Positions 52,958-59,690 of a DNA stretch of 64,000 nucleotides are shown here, piece after piece. Origin of the DNA: DASQPR01 sp963836785 (GTDB taxonomy: Bacteria; Actinomycetota; Actinomycetes; Mycobacteriales; Micromonosporaceae); NCBI GenBank assembly GCA_963836785.1, contig CAWIKW010000018.1:1-64000 (forward strand). The letters are read 5' to 3'. The position numbers were made by a program, and so were the translations under genes. The notes below the pieces were generated by a model. That model ran no database searches. It was not told the origin of the DNA and saw only the letters and a program-made list of their open reading frames with translations. Each line of letters starts with the position of its first letter. Within the stretch, counting starts at the first letter, position 1.

Positions 52958-54250
52958 GTGGGTGAACGGAGGCCGGACGGGGCGACGTCGGCGGCACACG
53001 GCGCGATCGACGCCGTCTGGCGGATCGAGTCCGCCCGCCTGATCGCCGGCCTCGTCCGGATGGTTCACGATGTCGGGCTGGCCGAGGACGCCGCGGCCGA
53101 CGCCCTGGTCGCCGCGCTCGAACAGTGGCCGGCGGCCGGCGTACCCGAAAATCCCGGCGCATGGCTGATGACGATCGCCAAGCGCAAGGCGATCGACGCG
53201 GTCCGGCGACGCGTCGCCCTCGACCGCAAGTACGGCGAGATCGCCGTCGAGATCGAGCATCGTCTGGGTGCCACCGACCCGGAGCCGGACGAGGTCGAGG
53301 ACGACCTGCTGCGCCTGATGTTCGTGGCCTGCCATCCGGTGCTGTCGGCCGACGCGCGGGTCGCACTCACGCTGCGGCTGCTGGGCGGCCTCACGACCGA
53401 GGAGATCGCGCGGGCGTTCCTGGTGCCGGAACCCACGATCGGGCAACGCATCTCCCGGGCCAAGCGCGCGCTCGCCGACGCCGACGTCGTCTTCGAGGTG
53501 CCCGACGGAGTCGAGCGGGCCCAACGCTTGGCGTCCGTGCTCGAGGTCGTCTATCTCATCTTCAACGAGGGCTATTCGGCCACCGCCGGTGACCAGTGGA
53601 TCCGCAAGGACCTCTGCGTCGAAGCGCTGCGGCTCGGCCGGATCCTCGCCGCGTTGACGCCCCGGGACGCCGAGGTCCACGGTCTGGCGGCGCTGATGGA
53701 GATTCAGGCTTCGCGGCTGCGGGCGCGTACGGCGCCGGACGGCTCACCGATCCGGCTGGTCGATCAGGACCGCGGCCGCTGGGACCACCTGCAGATCCGC
53801 CGTGGCCTCGCCGCGCTGGACGAGGCCGAACGGCGCAGCAACGGCACTCCGGGGCCGTACACGTTGCAGGCGGCGATCGCGGCATGCCACGCCCGGGCGC
53901 GCTCGGTCGAGGAGACCGACTGGCCGCGCATCGCGACGCTCTACGACGTGCTCGCGCGAGTCACGCCGTCACCGATCGTCGAGTTGAACCGGGCGGTCGC
54001 GGTCGCCATGGCGTACGGGCCGGAGGCCGCGTTGCCCATCGTCGACGCGCTCGCCGACGACCCCAGCATGCGCGGCTATCATCTGCTGCCGAGCGTACGG
54101 GGTGACCTGCTCGCGCGGCTCGGTCGCGGTGACGAGGCGAGCGTGGAATTCACCCGCGCGGCCACGCTGACCAGGAACCTCCGAGAACGCGAGCTTCTGC
54201 TCGACCGGGCTTCCGCCGTCGTCGACACCGACGACATCGACAGCGCCTAG
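52958..54250 (+). CDS. ECF42-like RNA polymerase sigma factor with C-terminal TPR-like domain
   Basis: A 430-residue sigma factor, much longer than a basic ECF factor. Region 2 is in RLIAGLVRMVHDVGLAEDAA and PGAWLMTIAKRKAIDAVRRR. Region 4 is in ARVALTLRLLGGLTTEEIAR followed by FLVPEPTIGQRISRAKRALA. The remaining 240 residues form a helical TPR-like domain (LIFNEGYSATAGDQWIRKDL, YTLQAAIAACHARARSVEET, PSPIVELNRAVAVAMAYGPE) seen in ECF42-type factors, thought to replace an anti-sigma factor. The DGPF partner gene is immediately upstream. The stop TAG is followed by two further in-frame TAG codons at 15-base intervals, part of a tandem repeat. Confidence 0.93.
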   Translation: MGERRPDGATSAAHGAIDAVWRIESARLIAGLVRMVHDVGLAEDAAADALVAALEQWPAAGVPENPGAWLMTIAKRKAIDAVRRRVALDRKYGEIAVEIEHRLGATDPEPDEVEDDLLRLMFVACHPVLSADARVALTLRLLGGLTTEEIARAFLVPEPTIGQRISRAKRALADADVVFEVPDGVERAQRLASVLEVVYLIFNEGYSATAGDQWIRKDLCVEALRLGRILAALTPRDAEVHGLAALMEIQASRLRARTAPDGSPIRLVDQDRGRWDHLQIRRGLAALDEAERRSNGTPGPYTLQAAIAACHARARSVEETDWPRIATLYDVLARVTPSPIVELNRAVAVAMAYGPEAALPIVDALADDPSMRGYHLLPSVRGDLLARLGRGDEASVEFTRAATLTRNLRERELLLDRASAVVDTDDIDSA

Positions 54251-54291
54251 ACCGTCGGGAACTAGACCGTCCGGGCTTAGATCTCGATGGC
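54247..54291. repeat. 15-bp tandem repeats, left flank of the GntR/ABC cassette
   Basis: Units CTAGACCGTCGGGAA (54247-54261), CTAGACCGTCCGGGC (54262-54276) and a diverged TTAGATCTCGATGGC (54277-54291). They overlap the stop codon of the ECF sigma gene. Their core YAGAYCGTC recurs in the repeats on the far side of the cassette at 56691-56735. Confidence 0.65.
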
Positions 54292-54325
54292 GTGGCCTGC
54301 TGATCTGCGGAGCCGGAGCTACTCG

Positions 54326-54354
54326 TTGACAGCTGTCCGGAATGGATCTAACGT
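54326..54354 (+). promoter_or_regulatory. Consensus housekeeping promoter for the GntR/ABC operon
   Basis: TTGACA (54326-54331), a 17-base spacer and TAACGT (54349-54354) form a near-ideal sigma-70/HrdB promoter. Transcription should start near 54361, within the dyad that follows. It is the clearest -35/-10 pair in the window. Confidence 0.75.
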
Positions 54355-54357
54355 CAT

Positions 54358-54385
54358 TCAAAGTCTTAGCGCCCTAGTTCTTTGA
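54358..54385. promoter_or_regulatory. 28-bp dyad operator over the GntR promoter start site
   Basis: A symmetric element: TCAAAG (54358-54363) pairs with CTTTGA (54380-54385), and the inner TAG (54367-54369) pairs with CTA (54374-54376), with equal 3-base gaps on each side. It covers the expected transcription start and ends 9 bases before the gntR start, which suits autorepression by the YtrA-type regulator. Confidence 0.65.
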
Positions 54386-54394
54386 GGACAAGGT

Positions 54395-54787
54395 GTGATC
54401 AGCTTCCGACTCGACGGCCGTTCGGTCGTGCCCCCGTACCTGCAGATCGTCCAGCAGGTACGCCAGGCGCTGCGGATGGGCGTGCTCGACGTGGGCGACA
54501 AGCTCCCCACGGTGCGGGAAGTCGTCGCGGCCACGGCGATCAACCCCAACACCGTGCTCAAGGCCTACCGCGACCTGGAGCGCGACGGCCTGGTCGAGCC
54601 GCGGGCCGGGCACGGCACGTTCGTGGTGGGCCGCCCGGCCGGTCCGCCTCCTGGCACGCACTCACGGCTGGCGCGCAGCCTGGCGCACTGGGTGCGCGGC
54701 GCCCGCGAGGCCGGACTGGATGACGAGTCGATCGAATCGCTGCTGCGCATCACGCTGCGAGCGACGGCCGAGGAGGAGACCGCATGA
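54395..54787 (+). CDS. GntR-family regulator, YtrA subfamily
   Basis: A 130-residue repressor. The winged helix has VPPYLQIVQQVRQALRMGVL, KLPTVREVVAATAINPNTVL and KAYRDLERDGLVEPRAGHGT. The short C-terminal tail, without a large ligand domain, is typical of the YtrA subfamily, whose genes regularly precede ABC transporter genes and respond to cell-wall-active antibiotics in some species. GTG 54395 follows TTGAGGACAAG. The stop overlaps the ABC ATPase start as ATGA. Confidence 0.93.
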   Translation: MISFRLDGRSVVPPYLQIVQQVRQALRMGVLDVGDKLPTVREVVAATAINPNTVLKAYRDLERDGLVEPRAGHGTFVVGRPAGPPPGTHSRLARSLAHWVRGAREAGLDDESIESLLRITLRATAEEETA

Positions 54788-55695
54788 TGGCCAGCAGCAA
54801 CTCTGCCGTGATCCAGACCCGCGAGCTGTCGAAGCGCTACCGCAAGGCCACCGCCCTCAGCGAGGCCACCATCACCGTTCCCGAAGGCCGAGTGTCGGCG
54901 CTTATCGGCCCGAACGGCGCCGGCAAGACAACGCTGCTGCGGCTGCTCGCCGGGCTGGCCAGGCCGACCGGCGGCGAGGTCGCGGTGCTTGGCAGCCCGC
55001 CTCGCCCGGACCCGGCCTTTCTTGCCGGCATCGGCTTCCTGGCTCAGGAGATCCCGCTGTACCGGCGCCTCACCGTCGAGGACCACATCGGTATCGGCGC
55101 GCACCTCAACTCCCGCTGGGACGGGGTGTCGGTGCGGCACCGGCTGGAGAGTCTAGGTATTCCGCTTGACCAGACGGTCGGCACACTGTCCGGGGGCCAG
55201 CGCGCCCAACTGGCGCTGACGCTGACGCTGGCCAAGGGGCCTCGGCTGCTGCTGCTCGACGAGCCTGTCGCGGCGCTGGACCCGCTAGCTCGGCGCGAGT
55301 TCCTGGCACACCTGGCCGAGGCGGTGGCCGGCGGCGGCCTGACCGTCGTGCTGTCGTCACACTTGCTCGCCGACCTGGAACGAGTCTGCGATCACCTCAT
55401 CCTGCTGGCCGCGTCCCGGGTCCAGCTGTGCGGCGACATCGAGGCTCTGCTCGCCGAGCATCAGGTCCTGGTCGGACCCCGCAAGGACACCACGGCTATC
55501 GAGCGGGACCACACCCTCGTGCGGGCCGTGCGCACCGCCCGCCAGACCACCCTGCTCATCCGCCGGAACGGACCTGTCATCGACCCGGCCTTCGAGGCCG
55601 CCGACGTCGGTCTGGAGGAGCTGGTGCTCGGCTACATGGGCCAGCACTCCGGGCCGGCGCCGGCGCACCTGACCACGATCGGAGGAGATCAATGA
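54784..55695 (+). CDS. ABC transporter ATP-binding protein
   Basis: A 303-residue ATPase of the antibiotic/bacitracin-export type. Walker A is IGPNGAGKTTLLRLLAGL, the signature is TLSGGQRAQLALTLTL, Walker B is RLLLLDEPVAALDPLA and the switch His is in VVLSSHLLADLERVCD. A C-terminal extension of about 80 residues follows the nucleotide-binding domain. ATGA overlaps on both sides couple it to gntR and to the permease gene. The GTACG pentamer frequent in neighbouring genes is almost absent across this cassette. Confidence 0.94.
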   Translation: MMASSNSAVIQTRELSKRYRKATALSEATITVPEGRVSALIGPNGAGKTTLLRLLAGLARPTGGEVAVLGSPPRPDPAFLAGIGFLAQEIPLYRRLTVEDHIGIGAHLNSRWDGVSVRHRLESLGIPLDQTVGTLSGGQRAQLALTLTLAKGPRLLLLDEPVAALDPLARREFLAHLAEAVAGGGLTVVLSSHLLADLERVCDHLILLAASRVQLCGDIEALLAEHQVLVGPRKDTTAIERDHTLVRAVRTARQTTLLIRRNGPVIDPAFEAADVGLEELVLGYMGQHSGPAPAHLTTIGGDQ

Positions 55696-56690
55696 CGTGG
55701 CTTGTCTGGCGGCAGCACCGCAACCAGGCGTATTTCGCCGCCGCCGCCCTCGCGCTGTTCGCGGTCCTGTTGCTGGTCACCGGCCGGCAGATGGCGTCGC
55801 AGTATCACTCCGCCCTCACCTCGTGCGCCGCCGCCCACACCTGCGGCAACCTCGCGAATACGCTGATCCTGGGTACCCCTGTGCTGTCCTTGCTGATCAC
55901 GCTGACCGTGGTGGTGCCGTGCCTGCTGGGAGTGTTCTGGGGCGGACCGCTGGTGGCCCGGGAACTCGAAACCGGCACCAGCCAGTTCGCCTGGACCCAG
56001 AGCATCACCCGCGGCCGCTGGCTCACGGTCAAGGTCGGCTGGGCCCTGCTCGCCGCGGCCGCCTGGGGCGGCGCCGTCTCGGCCCTCGTCACCTGGTGGT
56101 CCAGCCCGGTGAACGCCCTCAACCACCAGAACTTCCAGCCCGGCCAGTTCGACATCCAGGGCATCGTCCCCATCGGCTATGCCGTGTTCGCGGTGGCCCT
56201 CGCCGTCGCCGCAGGCACGCTGCTCCGCCGCACTCTGCCCGCGATGGCCATCACCATCGGCGTCTTCGCCTTCCTGCGCCTGGTGATCGGCCAAGACCTC
56301 CGCCCGCACTACCTGACCGCGATCACCACCACCTTCAGCTTCCTTCATCCGCCGCCCACCCCAACGGGGTCCTATTGGCAGGTCTCGGGGAGCATCCTCG
56401 GCCCAGGCGGACAGGTACCGAGCGGCCCGGCCCACGGCGGGCCCAACCTTTCCCTCGACGGCGTGCCCATCAGCATCAACAACATGCCGTCCGCGTGCCG
56501 GGCACTCGTCTTCCAGGATCCGCGCCAGACCGCTTCCTGCCTGGCTGCACACGGATACCACGGGTTGATGGCCTACCAGCCGGCCAGCCGGTACTGGGCA
56601 TTCCAGGGCATCGAGACCGGCATCTTCGTGCTCCTCGCCGCCGCCCTCATTGCCGTGACAGCGATCGCTGTCACACGCCGCGACGCCTAG
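55692..56690 (+). CDS. ABC transporter permease subunit
   Basis: A 332-residue membrane protein with about six hydrophobic segments, starting MTWLVWRQHRNQAYFAAAAL. This N-terminus is common to actinobacterial permeases that partner YtrA-regulated ATPases. A large extracytoplasmic loop of about 110 residues (with GSYWQVSGSILGPGGQV and LVFQDPRQTASCLAAHGYHG) precedes the last helix. The function is probably export or resistance rather than uptake, since no binding protein is present. ATG 55692 follows GGAGGAG and overlaps the ATPase stop. Tandem repeats start right after its stop codon. Confidence 0.9.
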   Translation: MTWLVWRQHRNQAYFAAAALALFAVLLLVTGRQMASQYHSALTSCAAAHTCGNLANTLILGTPVLSLLITLTVVVPCLLGVFWGGPLVARELETGTSQFAWTQSITRGRWLTVKVGWALLAAAAWGGAVSALVTWWSSPVNALNHQNFQPGQFDIQGIVPIGYAVFAVALAVAAGTLLRRTLPAMAITIGVFAFLRLVIGQDLRPHYLTAITTTFSFLHPPPTPTGSYWQVSGSILGPGGQVPSGPAHGGPNLSLDGVPISINNMPSACRALVFQDPRQTASCLAAHGYHGLMAYQPASRYWAFQGIETGIFVLLAAALIAVTAIAVTRRDA

Positions 56691-56735
56691 GCCCAGATCG
56701 TCTACGCCCAGATCGTTTGGGCCCAGATCGTCTCG
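56691..56735. repeat. 15-bp tandem repeats, right flank of the GntR/ABC cassette
   Basis: Three adjacent units GCCCAGATCGTCTAC, GCCCAGATCGTTTGG and GCCCAGATCGTCTCG share 12 of 15 bases. They begin on the base after the permease stop codon. A fourth, diverged unit (CTAGATCGTCCAGGC, 56753-56767) overlaps the cupin stop codon. The core AGATCGTC resembles the left-flank repeats at 54247-54291. Confidence 0.75.
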
Positions 56736-56752
56736 GCCTCGCACGCGCCGAG

Positions 56753-57250
56753 CTAGATCGTCCAGGCCGGGACGAGTTTGTCGCCGTCCGGCACGGCGCA
56801 CGTGGGCGACACGTCAACACCCGGGGCGTACGCCCGCATCCCGGCCGGCGCTACGACGATCGCGGACATGCCGGCGTCGTGGGCCGTGATCCGACGACGG
56901 GAGTCGGCCGGGATGATCAGCGTGTCGCCGGCCGAGATCGTGACCACGGCACTGTCGATCTCGACCGTGGCGCCGCCGTCGAGCACCGTCCATACCTGCT
57001 GTGCGTCGATCGCGTGGGTCGGCCCGCTGGCAGTCGGGCCCATGTCGACGCGCCAGACGGGTTGAGTCGCGCCGCCCTGCGTCGGCGAGGCGAGAGTGGT
57101 CATGGTCGCCGCGGGCGTGACCGTACGTCGGGCGTCAGCGTGCCCGATCACGGCCGGGCGGCCGGCGCCGTCGCTGGCAGTGGCGCCGCGTGTGGCGGCG
57201 GCTGCGCGAGTGGCAGCGGCGTCGGCAGCGGCGTGGCGAGTGGCAGACAT
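56753..57250 (-). CDS. Cupin-domain protein
   Basis: A 165-residue single-domain cupin. The conserved barrel covers PVWRVDMGPTASGPTHAIDA, QQVWTVLDGGATVEIDSAVV and ISAGDTLIIPADSRRRITAH. Only some of the metal-binding His/Glu residues are recognisable, so catalytic activity is uncertain. An Ala/Thr-rich N-terminal tail of about 40 residues precedes it. ATG 57250 was preferred because AGGAG lies nine bases upstream; ATG 57259 is too close. It is divergent from a MarR gene with a shared operator. Confidence 0.82.
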   Translation of the reverse strand: MSATRHAAADAAATRAAAATRGATASDGAGRPAVIGHADARRTVTPAATMTTLASPTQGGATQPVWRVDMGPTASGPTHAIDAQQVWTVLDGGATVEIDSAVVTISAGDTLIIPADSRRRITAHDAGMSAIVVAPAGMRAYAPGVDVSPTCAVPDGDKLVPAWTI

Positions 57251-57271
57251 CGGATTCATCTCCTACGTTAG

Positions 57272-57286
57272 ACAACGTGGTTGTCG
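57272..57286. promoter_or_regulatory. MarR operator candidate GACAAC-N3-GTTGTC
   Basis: Perfect 6-bp inverted arms (57272-57277 and 57281-57286) lie between the divergent cupin and marR genes. A further GTTGTC half-site lies at 57301-57306. The MarR product probably represses both genes from here. Confidence 0.7.
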
Positions 57287-57310
57287 AAATAGTAAACCAG
57301 GTTGTCGAGC

Positions 57311-57793
57311 ATGGCAACTGAGCCCCGGCCGGACCCGCCCGGATATGAGCTGCCGCTTCGCCTGCTGCTCGGATTCCGTACGATCATCGATGCGTTGCAC
57401 GCCGAGCTGGCCACCCGGGGGCACGCCGAACTCCGCCCGATGCATGGTTTCGTTTTTCAAGCCATCGGCGTCGACGGGACGACTGCGGTTGAACTCGGCC
57501 GGCGTCTGGGGATCTCCAAACAGGCCGCCGGGAAGACGATCGATTCGCTGGAGCGGCTCGGGTATGTACAGCGCGGCGCCGATCCGGCCGATCGTCGCAG
57601 CAAGGTCGTCCGGTTGACGGGTCGCGGCCTCGACGCGCTGCGCCAGTCCGCGGAGATCTTCGACGATCTGCGGTCGCGATGGGCGGCCACGATCGGTCCC
57701 CAACGGCTGCGCTCACTCGAGGACGATCTGCGGACGCTCGTGCCGATGGACACGTTCCCGTTGGACGTTCCCGGCTGGTTCGGTGGTTCGTGA
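57311..57793 (+). CDS. MarR-family transcriptional regulator
   Basis: A 160-residue winged-helix repressor. The DNA-binding part is GTTAVELGRRLGISKQAAGK followed by TIDSLERLGYVQRGADPADR and RSKVVRLTGRG, the wing. The dimerisation helices flank it. ATG 57311 was chosen; a TTG at 57302 would add three residues. It is divergent from the cupin gene, and the palindrome between them suggests autoregulation and control of the cupin. Confidence 0.92.
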   Translation: MATEPRPDPPGYELPLRLLLGFRTIIDALHAELATRGHAELRPMHGFVFQAIGVDGTTAVELGRRLGISKQAAGKTIDSLERLGYVQRGADPADRRSKVVRLTGRGLDALRQSAEIFDDLRSRWAATIGPQRLRSLEDDLRTLVPMDTFPLDVPGWFGGS

Positions 57794-57869
57794 CGGTCTC
57801 GCGCGGCGAGCGCTCCCGGTCGGGCCGGGCCGTCAATGACCGGACCGCTGGCCCGTAACGTAGGCACGC

Positions 57870-58553
57870 ATGGACTCTCTGCCTCCCGACGCACCGATGG
57901 CCGATGAACGCCACGAGATCGTGGCGTACGCCCGACGCATGCTCGACGATGGTCTGGTCATCGGGACGTCCGGCAACCTCTCCGTCCGGCGGGGCGATCT
58001 GATCGCGGTCACGCCGACCGGTGTCGACTATCGCGAACTCACCGCCGAACATGTCGGCGTCTTCGGGCTCGACGGCGGCCGGGTCGACGGACGCCGGCCG
58101 CCGACATCGGAGCTGGCGATGCATCTGACCGCGTACCGCGTGACCGGGGCCAGCGCCGTGGTGCACACCCATTCCAGCTCCGCGGTCGCCGTGTCCACGC
58201 TCGTCGACGAGTTGCCCTCGGTGCATTACCTCGTCGGCATGTTCGGCGGTCCGGTCCGCGTCGCGCCGTACGCGACGTACGGCACGCCGGAGCTGGCCGA
58301 CAGCATGGCCGATGCGCTCGACGGCCGGACCGGATGCCTGCTCGGCAATCACGGCACGATCACCGTCGGCGACACGCTCGGGCACGCGTACTCGCGCGCG
58401 CAGTATCTCGAATGGCTCTGTGACGTGTGGCTGCGCGCCCGGTCGGTCGGTCATCCCCGGCTGCTCGACGACGCCGAGATCGAGAAGGTCGCGGAGAAAC
58501 TCGCGACGTACGGGCCCTACCGCGTCACGGACGCCAGACCCGATCCTGCGTGA
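57870..58553 (+). CDS. Class II aldolase/adducin-family protein (sugar-phosphate aldolase)
   Basis: A 227-residue zinc aldolase of the fuculose-phosphate aldolase type. Visible features are the phosphate-binding LVIGTSGNLSVRRGDLIAVT with PTGVDY, the His pair in ASAVVHTHSSSAVAVSTLVD, the Glu in RPPTSELAMHL, and LLGNHGTITVGDTLGHAYSR with the third metal His. The 3' end overlaps the convergent mtnA by 29 bases. The pairing with mtnA points to cleavage of 5-deoxyribulose-1-phosphate or 5-methylthioribulose-1-phosphate to DHAP and an aldehyde, as in the DHAP shunt. This is inference from context. Confidence 0.88.
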   Translation: MDSLPPDAPMADERHEIVAYARRMLDDGLVIGTSGNLSVRRGDLIAVTPTGVDYRELTAEHVGVFGLDGGRVDGRRPPTSELAMHLTAYRVTGASAVVHTHSSSAVAVSTLVDELPSVHYLVGMFGGPVRVAPYATYGTPELADSMADALDGRTGCLLGNHGTITVGDTLGHAYSRAQYLEWLCDVWLRARSVGHPRLLDDAEIEKVAEKLATYGPYRVTDARPDPA

Positions 58554-59538
58554 CGATCGCGGTCACGAGGTCGGCGGGTGTCACGTCGAATGCGGGATTG
58601 AACGCCAGTGCACCGTCCGGCGCGATCGGCACTCCGCCGAACGTCGTGACCTCGGCATCGTCTCGTTGCTCGATCACGATGTCCCGGCCGTGGGTGAGCG
58701 CGTTGTCCACCGTCGACTCGGGCGCCACGACAATGAACGGCACGTCGTGCCGCGCCGCGGCCAGCGCCAACGGATACGTACCGATCTTGTTGGCCACGTC
58801 GCCGCACCGGGTGATGCGGTCGGCGCCGACCACGACGCAGTCGACCAGGCCCAGTGACATGGCGGTCGCGGCGGCCGCGTCGGGCAGGATCCGGTACGGC
58901 ACGCCGGCCTCGGCCAGTTCGTACGCTGTGAGCCTGGCGCCTTGCAGCAACGGCCGCGTCTCGTCGGCCAGCACGTACTCGACGTCGCCGTCGGCGGCGA
59001 GATGCCACACCACGCCGAGCGCCGTGCCCCAGGCGACTGTCGCGAGGCGACCCGCGTTGCAGTGCGTGAGCAGCCGCAGCGGCCGACGCGCGCACAGCGA
59101 TCGGATCAGCTCCGCGGCGCGCAGTGACGCCTCGCGGTTGACACGCTCGTCCTCGTCCAGCACCGCGAGCGCCTCGCCCAGGACGGCCTGCGGACCGTCG
59201 CCGAGCAGTGCCAACGCTCGCCGGACGCCCCACCGTAGGTTGACGGCCGTCGGGCGCGCCGCCGCAAGGCGTTCGGCGTGGAACCGCACGGTGTCGCCGT
59301 CGCCGGGATACTGCCGCGCGAGCAGTGCGACGCCGAGCGCACCGGCCGCACCGAGGGCCGGCGCCCCCCGGACGGCCAGCCGCACGATCGCGTCGATCAG
59401 CTCGTCGACGGTCTGCATCCGCAGCAAGCGATAGTTCCGAGGCAGCGCGCACTGGTCGATCGCGACGATCATGCCGTCGGCCCAGTCGATGGTGCGGTCC
59501 GTGGTGCGCAGCGCAGCGCCGCCTGTCGTCGCGGTCAT
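58525..59538 (-). CDS. mtnA: S-methyl-5-thioribose-1-phosphate isomerase
   Basis: A 337-residue isomerase of the eIF2B-like family that converts methylthioribose-1-phosphate (or 5-deoxyribose-1-phosphate) to the ribulose form. Signatures are AIVRLAVRGAPALGAAGALG, the catalytic Cys in LLTHCNAGRLATVAWGTALG, and the Asp in CVVVGADRITRCGDVANKIG. ATG 59538 was chosen over 59544 because the TACGCT box then sits exactly six bases upstream. It is convergent with the class II aldolase gene. No mtnP, mtnK or other salvage gene is within the window. Confidence 0.93.
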   Translation of the reverse strand: MTATTGGAALRTTDRTIDWADGMIVAIDQCALPRNYRLLRMQTVDELIDAIVRLAVRGAPALGAAGALGVALLARQYPGDGDTVRFHAERLAAARPTAVNLRWGVRRALALLGDGPQAVLGEALAVLDEDERVNREASLRAAELIRSLCARRPLRLLTHCNAGRLATVAWGTALGVVWHLAADGDVEYVLADETRPLLQGARLTAYELAEAGVPYRILPDAAAATAMSLGLVDCVVVGADRITRCGDVANKIGTYPLALAAARHDVPFIVVAPESTVDNALTHGRDIVIEQRDDAEVTTFGGVPIAPDGALAFNPAFDVTPADLVTAIVTQDRVWRP

Positions 59539-59544
59539 CGACAT

Positions 59545-59550
59545 AGCGTA
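59545..59550 (-). promoter_or_regulatory. -10 box of a leaderless mtnA promoter
   Basis: On the minus strand TACGCT lies six bases before the ATG at 59538, which helps to choose between the two nearby ATG codons. Confidence 0.5.
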
Positions 59551-59690
59551 GGCCGCCGCCGGTCGGCGGCGATTCGACGATCCGTGGGTACGGTCGACCG
59601 CGGGCGCCTCGGACGGCATCGACAAGCGATGAAACGCCCGCGCCACCGGCGGGCGCAAAGCAGTCGCCTGCACCAGGCAGAATCGACGGT

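Noticed and set aside
56691..56756. A stop-codon readthrough extension of the ABC permease gene (the repeats translate as AQIVY, AQIVW, AQIVS in frame)
   Set aside because: The frame is open for only about 20 codons and there is no readthrough signal. The repeat is better explained as a DNA-level tandem array matching the left flank of the cassette.
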